Shown here one piece after another: positions 32,501-40,800 of a stretch of 61,277 nt of DNA (positions are counted from its first letter, which is position 1; the number at the start of each line of letters is the position of its first letter). Below the pieces are notes generated by a model. That model was not told the origin of the DNA. It was given only the letters and a program-made list of their open reading frames with translations, and searched no databases. The stretch is taken from the NCBI GenBank assembly GCA_008671135.1, contig RQAP01000005.1, positions 1-61,277 of the forward strand, read 5' to 3'. The translations under genes and the position numbers were made by a program. The DNA comes from Collinsella aerofaciens (GTDB taxonomy: Bacteria > Actinomycetota > Coriobacteriia > Coriobacteriales > Coriobacteriaceae).

Positions 32501-34371
32501 TTGCGGTCTTTACCGAGGATTCGCTTGCGCACCTGGTGAAGCCCGAGCGTCCCATCCGCGTCGTCGACCAGTGGATGTACCACAGCCGCCTGTACGCCGT
32601 CGCCCGTTTTGTGACGATGCGCAACGACCTGGACCTGATTCAGCTCAACTCCTTCGGCTGCGGCTTGGACGCCCTGACCACCGACCAGGTGCAGGAGATT
32701 CTGGAAGCCAGCGGCAAGATCTATACCGTGCTCAAGATCGACGAGGTATCCAACCTGGGCGCCGCGCGCATCCGCATCCGCTCGCTCATGGCAGCGCTCA
32801 AGGACCAGGAGGCCGAGCGCCTGGCCGAGGCCACGGCCGCGGGTGAGGCCTACGAGCAGGGCGATGCTGCGCCGGTGGCGCCCTCCACGGATGCCCCCGC
32901 GTTCGCGAGCCGCAAGTACACGTTCGAGGCGCAGCGTGAGAGCGCTTCGACCGCGTGGCCCAAGGTGCCCTTCACCGAGCAGATGCGCGACGAGGGCTAC
33001 ACCATCCTGTGCCCGCAGATGGCGCCGATCCACTTCGACCTTGTCAAAGAGGTATTCCGCGGTGCCGGCTACAACTTGGAGCTGCTGCCCTCGACCGATC
33101 ACGATGCCGTCGAGGCCGGCCTGCGCTATGTGAACAACGACATCTGCTATCCGTCCATTTTGGTGACCGGCCAGATCATGGAGGCCATCGAGAGCGGTCG
33201 ATACGACCTGTCCAAGACTGCCGTGGTCATCAGCCAGACTGGCGGCGGCTGCCGTGCCACCAACTACATCGCGCTCATCCGCAAGGCCCTGCGCGAGAGC
33301 GGCCACCCCGAGATCCCGGTGATCTCGCTTTCGGCCGTGGCGCTCGGCGAGGACAACCCCGGCTTTAAGGTTACGCCGGCGCTGCTTAAGCAGGCCGTGT
33401 ACGCGGTGCTCTTTGGTGACGTCATGATGCAGATGCTCTATCGCTGCCGCCCGTACGAGGCCACGCCCGGTGCCGCCAACGCGCTCTACGAGGAGTACAT
33501 GGCACGGGCCCGCAAGCTGGCGCCCAAGTTCAACCGCCACAACTACACCAAGCTGTGCCGCGAGGCCATCCGTGCGTTCGACACCATGCCGCTCGTGGGC
33601 GAGGGTACCAAGCCGCGCGTGGGCGTGGTCGGCGAGATCCTGGTCAAGTTCCATCCCACGGCCAACAACCACGTGGTCGACGTTATCGAGCGCGAGGGCT
33701 GCGAGGCCGTGGTGCCGGGTCTGCTCGACTTTTTCCTGTACTCCATGAGCAACGCCGAGCTGCAGAAGGACGAGCTGGGAAGCTCTGCTACCACGCGCGC
33801 TGGTATGCAGGCGCTCATCAAGCTCGTGGACTGGATGCGCACGCCGGTGGAAGAGATGCTCGAAAAGTCCCGCCGCTTTGAGGCTCCTGAGCGCATCGGC
33901 ACCATGGCCGACAAGGCCCGCACGGTGCTTTCGGTGTGCAACAACATGGGCGAAGGCTGGCTGCTCACGGCCGAGATGCTCGACCTGATCGACCATGGCG
34001 CACCCAACATCATCTGCACGCAGCCCTTCGCGTGCCTGCCCAACCATGTGGTGGGCAAGGCCGTGATCAAGGAGCTGCGCCGTCAACATCCCGAGAGCAA
34101 CATCGTTGCGGTGGACTACGACCCCGGTGCATCCGAGGTCAACCAGCTCAACCGCATTAAGCTCATGATCAGCGTGGCCAAGGAAAACATGCGCGCCGGC
34201 AAGGGCTTTAAGCTCGAGAAGGTGGCGCCGCTCGCGATGGACGAGGTCACCGGCCAGATGCGTGCCCATGACGGCTGCGTGAGCTGCGGGCCGGCCAGCG
34301 AGGAGGCCGTTGCATCGGTCGCCAAGCGTCTGGGACGCGGCATTAAGATGGGGCGCGGTATTAAGAAGTAG
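29572..34371 (+). CDS. fused 2-hydroxyacyl-CoA dehydratase activase / dehydratase-like protein
   Basis: 1599 residues. Segments: Ala-rich helical N-terminus (1-80); first BadF/HgdC-type ASKHA ATPase (about 84-340, LHLGIDVGSTTVKLAV; cluster Cys in NGTCAGGTGAF and SRCGVF); second ASKHA ATPase (about 399-660, FIGIDAGSTTMKAALV; NEACSSGCGSF and SRCTVF); Cys-rich bridge RCGRCSNNC (about 685); DUF2229 region (about 745-960, PRALNMYENYPFWHAFF); HgdB-like region (about 1130-1500, YVNNDICYPSILVTGQIMEA); C-terminal CVSCG (about 1568). Known relatives use ATP to push one electron from a bridging [4Fe-4S] cluster to a dehydratase or double-cubane protein. Here both partners are in one chain. Substrate unknown. 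RBS AGAGGAG. Confidence 0.92.
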   Translation: MSKLVEGIKDRMVAAAREAAPAVVDAAQKAATAAAEKVTEAVADAKNAAGETSVASEPATAAEPVAAAHTPEGAIFNPENARGNLHLGIDVGSTTVKLAVLNDDNQIVYAKYQRHHTDVRACARDLFEGAATVLPTAQMTCAITGSGGLLLSQWLDLEFVQEVIASKRAVETLIPATDVAIELGGEDAKIIYFDNGIEQRMNGTCAGGTGAFIDQMATLLHTDASGLNELAANATTIYPIASRCGVFAKTDVQPLLNEGARPEDVAASIFQAVVTQTISGLACGRPIRGNVAFLGGPLQYLSELRHRFYLTLNLDEEHRIVPQNAHLFVASGAAMAHESNKLSTFPQLIEAIDALGDTQGAEVERLDPLFVNDEDFAEFKTRHDQEVVPKGKLDGYTGRVFIGIDAGSTTMKAALVGEDGQLLHTWYGNNNGDILGTAKVIMADFYNHIPAGCTIGHVTTTGYGEALLIEALKADSGEIETVAHLRGAKAFLPGVEFILDIGGQDMKCLRVKDGVIEHIMLNEACSSGCGSFIESFAVSMNMDVRAFANAAIHAKAPVDLGSRCTVFMNSRVKQAQKEGATVGDIAAGLSYSVIKNALFKVIKLRDPKEIGSQVIVQGGTFMSDATLRAFEQLTGVHAVRPDIAGCMGAYGAALLARDRAGADGTSTILSAEDIAHLTVTQKHVRCGRCSNNCQLTVNDFGGGRRFITGNRCEKGAGHKKQKTEAPNLFKKKNDLLFNREVLSPDEAPRGTVGIPRALNMYENYPFWHAFFTRLGFSVQLSDQSSKKTYQAGIESMPSESVCYPAKMSHGHVMNLIDRDVDFIWMPCVRWERKEDPTAGNCYNCPIVMSYPTALALNIDEIREQNIEFLYPFVPYHDKTELKRRLYQVLAVDRVADAQAGRGRVRGPKITRSEVDAAVNAAFEADARFHEDIQTMGEEALKWVEDHGGHGIVLAGRPYHNDPEINHALPELISSFGFAVFTEDSLAHLVKPERPIRVVDQWMYHSRLYAVARFVTMRNDLDLIQLNSFGCGLDALTTDQVQEILEASGKIYTVLKIDEVSNLGAARIRIRSLMAALKDQEAERLAEATAAGEAYEQGDAAPVAPSTDAPAFASRKYTFEAQRESASTAWPKVPFTEQMRDEGYTILCPQMAPIHFDLVKEVFRGAGYNLELLPSTDHDAVEAGLRYVNNDICYPSILVTGQIMEAIESGRYDLSKTAVVISQTGGGCRATNYIALIRKALRESGHPEIPVISLSAVALGEDNPGFKVTPALLKQAVYAVLFGDVMMQMLYRCRPYEATPGAANALYEEYMARARKLAPKFNRHNYTKLCREAIRAFDTMPLVGEGTKPRVGVVGEILVKFHPTANNHVVDVIEREGCEAVVPGLLDFFLYSMSNAELQKDELGSSATTRAGMQALIKLVDWMRTPVEEMLEKSRRFEAPERIGTMADKARTVLSVCNNMGEGWLLTAEMLDLIDHGAPNIICTQPFACLPNHVVGKAVIKELRRQHPESNIVAVDYDPGASEVNQLNRIKLMISVAKENMRAGKGFKLEKVAPLAMDEVTGQMRAHDGCVSCGPASEEAVASVAKRLGRGIKMGRGIKK

Positions 34372-34399
34372 TTGGCCTACTTCGAGCCGGATATAAGAC

Positions 34400-34436
34400 A
34401 AACGGGTGGTAGTCGTACCGGCTACCACCCGTTTTT
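34400..34436 (+). terminator. terminator of the TetR-activase operon
   Basis: AAACGGGTGGTAG and CTACCACCCGTTT form a perfect 13-bp stem followed by a T run. Confidence 0.9.
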
Positions 34437-34488
34437 GCTGGACATATGTTGCGCAAATGATCTCGCTGCAGCCTTCCGTGGGCTCGTA

Positions 34489-34616
34489 TTTCAGAAGTGC
34501 GGTGAAAAACGCGAACCTCCCGAGCACACCGCCTTTTTAGACTCCCGCGACCTGCGGTTTTGTTGTCAAAAAAGCCGATCTGGTCGGCGAAACCCGATTT
34601 TTCCCCGCACTTCCGA
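34489..34616. repeat. inverted repeat with GTGCGGTGAAAAA arms
   Basis: TTTCAGAAGTGCGGTGAAAAA at the left end is inverted at the right (TTTTTCCCCGCACTTCCGAAA), with two mismatches, around about 85 bases containing GCCGATCTGGTCGGC. No ORF. With the terminator it fills the 415-base gap 34372-34786. Confidence 0.8.
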
Positions 34617-34786
34617 AAACAGCGGTTCAGCAGCGCTAAAAAATGGCCTCAAAATCGAGAGTTAATGAACAAATGTAGCCGTTCGCCGCGAAATACCATC
34701 CGTTTATAGAACCCGCCCCCGGCTCGCGGCCTCCTTACGGTTGAATAAATACACATCTATGGAATTACGTAAGAGAGGACCGTCCA

Positions 34787-35746
34787 ATGAGCTACAAGAC
34801 CGTTTGCGTCGCCGGCGGTGGCGTGCTGGGAAGCCAGATTGCCTTTCAGGCTGCCTACTGCGGCTTTGATGTAACGATTTGGCTGCGCAGCGAGGGCAGC
34901 ATCGGCCGCACCCAGCCCAAGATCGATCATGTGCGCGAGGAGTACATCGCTGCTATCGAGGGCATGGCGGACGGCACAGGCGAATGGTGCGCCGGTATCG
35001 CCGATAGTGATCAGCCCTTCGACAAGGAGGCGGCACTCGCCGCCGTCGAGCGTGCCTATTCCACGCTCAAGCTGGAACTTGATCTTGCCAAGGCCGTGGC
35101 CGACGCCGATCTGGTCATCGAGTCTATGGCCGAGGACACCCAGGCAAAGATCGACTTCTACAAGAAGCTCGCCCCGGTTCTCCCGCAAAAGACCGTCATC
35201 GTCACGAACTCTTCCACGCTGCTGCCGAGCACCTTTGCCAAGTACACCGGCCGCCCCGAGAAGTACCTGTCGCTGCACTTTGCCAACTCCATCTGGAAGA
35301 ACAACATGACCGAGGTCATGGCCCAGGACCAGACCGACAAGCGCTACTTCGACGAGCTCGTCGACTTCGCCAACGACATCCGTATGCTTGCCCTGCCCGT
35401 CAACAAGGAAAAGAACGGCTACCTGCTCAATTCCATGCTGGTGCCGTGGCTGCTTTCGGGCCTTGACCTGTATGTCTCGGGCGTGAGTGACCCCAAGAGC
35501 ATCGACCTCGCATGGACGCGCGGCACTGGCGCGCCCAAAGGTCCGTTCCGCGTGTTCGACACGGTGGGCATCCAGACGGCCTACAACATCGTTATGCAGT
35601 ATCAGAAGGTCCCGGGCCTGGTGAGCCCGCTGCTCAAAAAGATGATGATGCCCTACAACTTTAAGGCCATGGCCTCCGTCCTCAAGCAGATGCTCGATGA
35701 TGGCAAGCTGGGCGAAAGCTCGGGCGAGGGCTTCTTCAAGTACTAA
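34787..35746 (+). CDS. 3-hydroxyacyl-CoA dehydrogenase
   Basis: NAD-dependent oxidoreductase of 3-hydroxyacyl-CoA or a similar hydroxyacid. 319 residues; Rossmann motif VAGGGVLGSQIA (8-19), VIESMAED (about 108-115), TNSSTLLPS, and the family's catalytic His/Asn region SLHFANSIWKNNMTEVM, then the helical C-terminal domain ending GEGFFKY. RBS AAGAGAGG. It follows the CoA-enzyme operon by 415 bases and may serve the same pathway, though a terminator separates them. Confidence 0.92.
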   Translation: MSYKTVCVAGGGVLGSQIAFQAAYCGFDVTIWLRSEGSIGRTQPKIDHVREEYIAAIEGMADGTGEWCAGIADSDQPFDKEAALAAVERAYSTLKLELDLAKAVADADLVIESMAEDTQAKIDFYKKLAPVLPQKTVIVTNSSTLLPSTFAKYTGRPEKYLSLHFANSIWKNNMTEVMAQDQTDKRYFDELVDFANDIRMLALPVNKEKNGYLLNSMLVPWLLSGLDLYVSGVSDPKSIDLAWTRGTGAPKGPFRVFDTVGIQTAYNIVMQYQKVPGLVSPLLKKMMMPYNFKAMASVLKQMLDDGKLGESSGEGFFKY

Positions 35747-35752
35747 GAACGA

Positions 35753-35771
35753 TTCCTCGGGGTCGGAGGAA
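35753..35771 (+). terminator. weak hairpin after the dehydrogenase gene
   Basis: TTCCTC and GAGGAA pair around CGGGGTCG a few bases after the stop; no T run follows, so termination is uncertain. Confidence 0.3.
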
Positions 35772-35824
35772 AACGGATCATTTTCGGCCGCCAGCAGTGA
35801 GAAGATGGACCCAGAAATAGAAAG

Positions 35825-36304
35825 GAGTGGCAATGGGCCGGCTCGGGCTTTGAGGACAAGTTGCTGCAGGCCCAAGGCGATTTTTCGCTCAACGCAGGCC
35901 AGCACAGTGTGACCTATCTGCCAAACGACAATACGGTAACAACCGGTCGCTACCAGGTACTGCTGTACGACAACAACTTTGGCGCGGCCGAGAGCTATCC
36001 CAAGTTCGACTGGGGCCAGCTGGGCGCCGCGGTGGTGACCGACTACAGCAAGGGAACGCATTCGTTTGGGCACATCTTTACGGTGGACGAGAACGCGCGC
36101 ACCTACGAGCTCGAGGACCAGGTCGCAGTGCCGTTCTCGGGCTACGTAAGCAGTGCACAGCGCGTCGGCGATTCAGATAGTATGCTCGTGGCATCGGGCC
36201 AGGCCAAGACCTTTACCGAGTACGATCGCTATGGACTGCCCATCGCCACCTACGAGATGGAAGCCGAGAAGTACATCTACCGCGTGTACAAGTACGAGCT
36301 GTAG
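35825..36304 (+). pseudogene. 5'-truncated arylsulfotransferase (ASST-like) remnant
   Basis: About 160 codons open from a TGA near 35797 to the stop at 36304. The sequence GQHSVTYLPNDNTV, LLYDNNFG, and the closing YEMEAEKYIYRVYKYEL resemble the C-terminal beta-propeller blades of aryl-sulfate sulfotransferases. The first two thirds, including the active-site His residues, signal peptide and start region, are absent; the only available starts are an internal TTG or CTG. Probably a relic left by a deletion, as with its frameshifted neighbour. Confidence 0.6.
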
Positions 36305-36371
36305 CGCTGCGCTTGGCTATGCCTGCGCCCCGCGGCTGCGCTCTCGTGCCGGGCCCACCTCGCGTCCCGCA

Positions 36372-37512
36372 TCACTTTACGTCAAACTCCACACGATCGA
36401 GTTCGGGCACATTGAGGTTGATGAGCTTGCGGGCGACGTGACGGTCGTGCGCCCCGAGTGCCTTGCTTGTCGTCACGTGAGCGACAACCTCACGCTCGAC
36501 GACGCCCTCCTCCTCGCCTTCGGTAGCCGAGGTCTCGACGGCGACGGTGTAATCCTTAAAGCCCGGCAGCACCGCGGCAAGTTCGCGCGTAGTTTCGGTG
36601 ACACCGTAGCCGTCCTGCACGCCGGTCTGCGCCGAGCCAATAGACCCCGCCGTCATAACGATGCAGGGGATGGCAAAGACTACCGTACCCACAATGATGC
36701 GGCGGCGCACCTTGCGCGATAGCTCGTCGACCTCGGCATCTTCTTCGGCGGTTACAATGCCGTCGCCGTTGAGGTCGCGCTTGAGCGGCACGCGCAAGAT
36801 AAGTAATACGGCTTCGGCCGCGAGTGCGATAAAGACCACGTTGATGCCAAACTCGTCAAAGCGCCGAGAGAAACAGCGACCCGCTTGCGATGGCGATGCC
36901 ATAGCCCGCCGCGCACAGAGGCGGCATGAGCGCGGTCGCCACGGCCACGCCGGCGATGAGCGTGGCGGGTTCCTGGTCGCGCGAGTTGCCCAGCCCGCCT
37001 GCAAAGCCGCCCGCGAGCGCGACGGCAAGGTCCCATATGGTGGGTGTCGAGTTGTCGATGATGACGGCCGTGGTGGTGCCAAGGGGCGAGAGCTTAAAGT
37101 ACAGCGTGGACGTGACCAGGCAAAAGGCCATCTGCAGCGCAAGGCTGGCGACGGCTTCGACGGTAATCTCGCGGTCGAGCGTGGCAATACCGTATGCCAT
37201 GGCAAGGACCGAGCCCATGAGCGGGCAGATGAGCATGGCGCCCACGATGGCGATGTCCGAATCGATATCGAGGCCGATGCTCGCGATCAACATAGCGATG
37301 ATGAGGATGCATAGGTGGGAGCCGGTCAGGCGCGCCCCGTTTACAAAGCGCTTGCGGATTACGTGATAGGGCGCGCGTCCCTCGCGAATGTTGAATGCGC
37401 GCTTTAGGAAGCGGGTGACGTTTTCCATGGCTTCGCTATGGGCAGGGCGGATGCCATGGCGCCGGTGATGGCGTTCGCGTAGTCGCTTGATCTGTTGTTT
37501 GTCGAGTTCCAT
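36372..37512 (-). pseudogene. DUF389 membrane protein gene with a one-base frameshift
   Basis: Two frames together make a DUF389-type protein of about 380 residues. The upstream part (from ATG 37512, RBS GAGGTGG) has the family core of TM helices (IVGAMLICPLMGSVLAMAYG, ATLIAGVAVATALMPPLCAA) and stops at a TGA at 36858-36856 after SLFLSAL. Similarity continues in the next frame at DEFGINVVFIALAAEAVLL to the stop at 36372, with a further TM helix and an extracytoplasmic domain. One extra T in a TTT run (plus-strand A at 36858-36860) explains it. Either an inactivating mutation or a sequencing error. Confidence 0.8.
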
Positions 37513-37672
37513 GTCCACCTCGTTCCAGCGCGGTCCGCGCAACGCGCCCGTTGTCCTAACTCTACACCGTGGCGGGCGGGGTGTCTGTTGGATGCGGAAT
37601 CCGATAGGGCGGATGACGCGGGAGCAAATGCAAATCACAGGCTCAATTCGATCCCGCAAGAATATGATGCGC

Positions 37673-37778
37673 CAGCTCCTACATATGTGACGAAATTGTG
37701 AAGCACGAGAGCGCGAATTTCAAAAAATCCGCCGGTGACCAATGTTGCGCAACAGAATTCAAAAATCAGCTCCTACAT
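37673..37778 (+). promoter_or_regulatory. upstream region of the surface-protein gene with direct repeats
   Basis: CAGCTCCTACAT occurs at 37673 and 37767, each near a GAATT-CAAAAA-TC stretch, so a roughly 94-bp segment looks partly duplicated. Between them GTTGCGCAAC (37744-37753) is a perfect palindrome also found upstream of the zinc-ribbon gene at 54075. The rest of the 307-base gap 37513-37819 shows nothing else. Confidence 0.4.
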
Positions 37779-37819
37779 TTTGAAGCGTATGGATACATCC
37801 GTGTCAAAGGGAGAAAGCC

Positions 37820-40800
37820 ATGGCAAACTACAGTCCACAACACTTTGAGCCTCGGGCCAAGGCCGTCAACGTCAAGGGCGTTGCCAACCGCGCCGTCGCA
37901 ACCGTTTTGACGGCGGGCCTCATCGCTCAGCCGCTCATGTCGCCGCTGGCGGCAATCGCCGCACCGTCAACCGATAACGGCGATTCTGTTCAGGGGGGGG
38001 GTAGTTCTGTAGAGAACACCGTCGCCGCCGGTAACCAAGCGGTCGTAAAGACGGCTGCCCAGCTGGCCGAGGAGTCGGCAAAGCAGCTCAAGGACGCTCA
38101 GGCCGCCTACGATGCCGCCCAGAAGAAGGCCGACGCGGCGGGCCAGTCTCAAAAGCAGGCGCAGCAGCAAAAGAATCAGGCCTCGCAGGCCGTGACCGAT
38201 AACACCGCCGAGCAGAACGAGGCCGAGGTAGCCGCGCTCCAGGAGAAGATTGACGAGCTCAAAGCCGCCGTCGAAAAGACCGAGCAGCAGCAGAAGAAGC
38301 TGGGCGACCTGAACGATCAGCTCGATCAAGCCAACAAGAGTGTCGAGGATAAGACCCAGGCGCTCAAGGACGCCAAGGCAAAGCAGGATGAGGCCAAGAA
38401 GGCCCTCGACGATGCCCAGGCCAAGCTCGAGGCCATGGGTATGGACGAGTACGAGGCCGCCAAGAAGGCCGTCGAGGACGCGCAGGCAAAGCTCGATGAC
38501 GCCAATAAGGCCGTTGCTACTGCACAGGCCAATCTGGACCAGGCCAAGGCTGCCGAGGCCAGCGCTCAGCAGGAAAAGCAGAATACCGAGGCAGCTTTGA
38601 CGACTGCCCAGGCCAAGAAGCAGGAGACTGCCGCTGCTCTCGCAGCCGCAACCACCGCGCGCGATAACGCCCAGCAGAAGTTCAACCAGGCGCAGGCCGC
38701 GCTCGATGCTGCCGTCTCGGGTACGGGTGTTGACCTGAGTGCGCTTGAGGCCGCCAAGAAAGCTGCTGCTGGTGAGCTCAAGACCGCGCAGGCGGAGCTC
38801 AATGCCGCGACGGATGCCGACGCCACCGCACAGACAAATCTGCAGGCCGCCCAGGCTGCCGTCGCTGCCGCGCAGGAGAAGGCCAACGCCGCCAACGCTG
38901 CCGTGGCATCTGCCCAGTCTGCATACGATGCGGCAAACAAGGAGTACAAGGACGCGGCCAGTAAGCGTGACGCCGCGAAGACGGCATACGAGCAGGCCCA
39001 GCAGACCGAGGCCGACAAGAAGGCTGAGTACGACCGACTCGTCGAGATTCGTCAGCAGAAGAGCAACGAGTTCGATCAGGCTCGTGCTGAAGTAACCGAC
39101 GCGCACAATGCATACGACGCCGCAAACGCCGAGGTCGAGAAGCTTAACCAGCAGATTGCCGACCTCAAGTCGAACATGACCGTTGACCAGGAAGTCATCA
39201 GTCAGGGTATGTTCGGCTTCATGAACTACATCATCGGCGGCAGCCAGTTCACAGCCACGCAGAAAAAGAACGCCCAGGATGCCGTATCGACGTTGACCGG
39301 TGCCGATGACAAGGCCGAATGGTATGACCAGTACGTCGATCAGGACATGTCTCGCGACACCAACCCGCTTTCCCTGGAGCAGATGCGCAACGCCCTGACA
39401 TATCTCGACACCCAGAACAACCTCCGCAAGGCGAACGGCCAGTCGGCGCTCAGCGTCAGCCTCCGCATGACTGTGGCAGCCGCCCTCAATACATCATATT
39501 CATCGAACATCTGGGGACACTCGAACTGCTACTTCGACAACGGTGAAAACCTTGCCGGCGGAGGCGGCGCATATACCGGCGGCGAGACCGAGGACACCCT
39601 CGGTTGGCCCTATACCGGCCTCTACACCCAGGAGAAAGAGGCATTCGATAAGTACGTCGCGCAGTATGGCGACAAACTCGGTAGCCACCGATATGATTCC
39701 TACTATATCTACCAGCACTACAGCAGCATCTATCATGAGTGCGGGCATTATCTCAACATTATCGATGCCGGTGCGAAGGCTATCGGCATCGCGACCGGTA
39801 GCGGCAAGAACACCGATTCCGAGGTAACCATATTCGATTACAGTGCTGATGACACTCAGGCTGATTTCACTGTCTCCGAGTTCAAGAAGCTCCTCAACGA
39901 CTACATCGATTCCGCCTACAACGCAGGCGGTACGCAGGAGCAGAAGGAGCAGCTGAAGCAGCTTCAGAACAAGCTGGTAGATGCGCAGAAGAACTTCGGG
40001 GCTGCTGGAACGGCTTATTCTAACGCATTGGATAAGCAAGAAAGCGCTCGCGACGCCTATACCGCGGCCGACACGAACGTGAACACCGCCAAGGGTGAGT
40101 ACGAGAAGGCTAAGTCCGGCACCGCCGCCGCGAAGACGGCATACGACGCCGCGAAGGACGCACTCGGCGGAATTGACATCGAGTCCCTCAAACAGAACCT
40201 CGAAGCCGCCAAGGCCGAGGCCGCTACTGCCCAGGCAGCTCTCGATAAGGCAAACGCCACGCTTGCTGACAGCAAGACGAAGGCAGCCGAGGCCGCTGCT
40301 CACAAGGCGAAGGCTCGCAGCGCCCGCGATGCCGCCAAGGCAAAGTCCGATCAAGCCAACGAGGCGTATGACAACGCCACGGCTTCGGTCAAGGACCTTG
40401 CCGCCAAGTGCGATGCCGCCAAGACGGATCTTGCGAACAAGCAGGGCACGCTTAACGATGCCAAGAAGGCCGACGACACTGCCCAGGCTGGCGTTGACAA
40501 GGCTCAGGCCGCAGATGTGCACGCCGCGACCGCTCTTTCGGGCGCCAAGCAGGCAGTTGCCGCCAAGACGCAGACCCTGTCCGACGCACAGGCGAAGGCC
40601 AAGGCCGCCGAGGACGAGCTTGCCACCGCAAACAAGGCCTTCGAGCGCTTCGCCGGTGCCCAGAAGGCGGTCGACGACGCCAAGGCCGCCTATGACGCTG
40701 CCGTCGCCGGTGTCGCCGATGCCCAGAAGCAGCTCGAGGCCGCCAACGAAGCCGTCGTCGATGCGAACCTCGATATCGTCAAGGCCAAGGCCGAGCTTGC

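Noticed and set aside
29557..34527. 1656-codon leftward open frame opposite the activase gene
   Set aside because: Composition artefact of GC-rich codons; the rightward frame carries all recognisable motifs, a ribosome site and a terminator.
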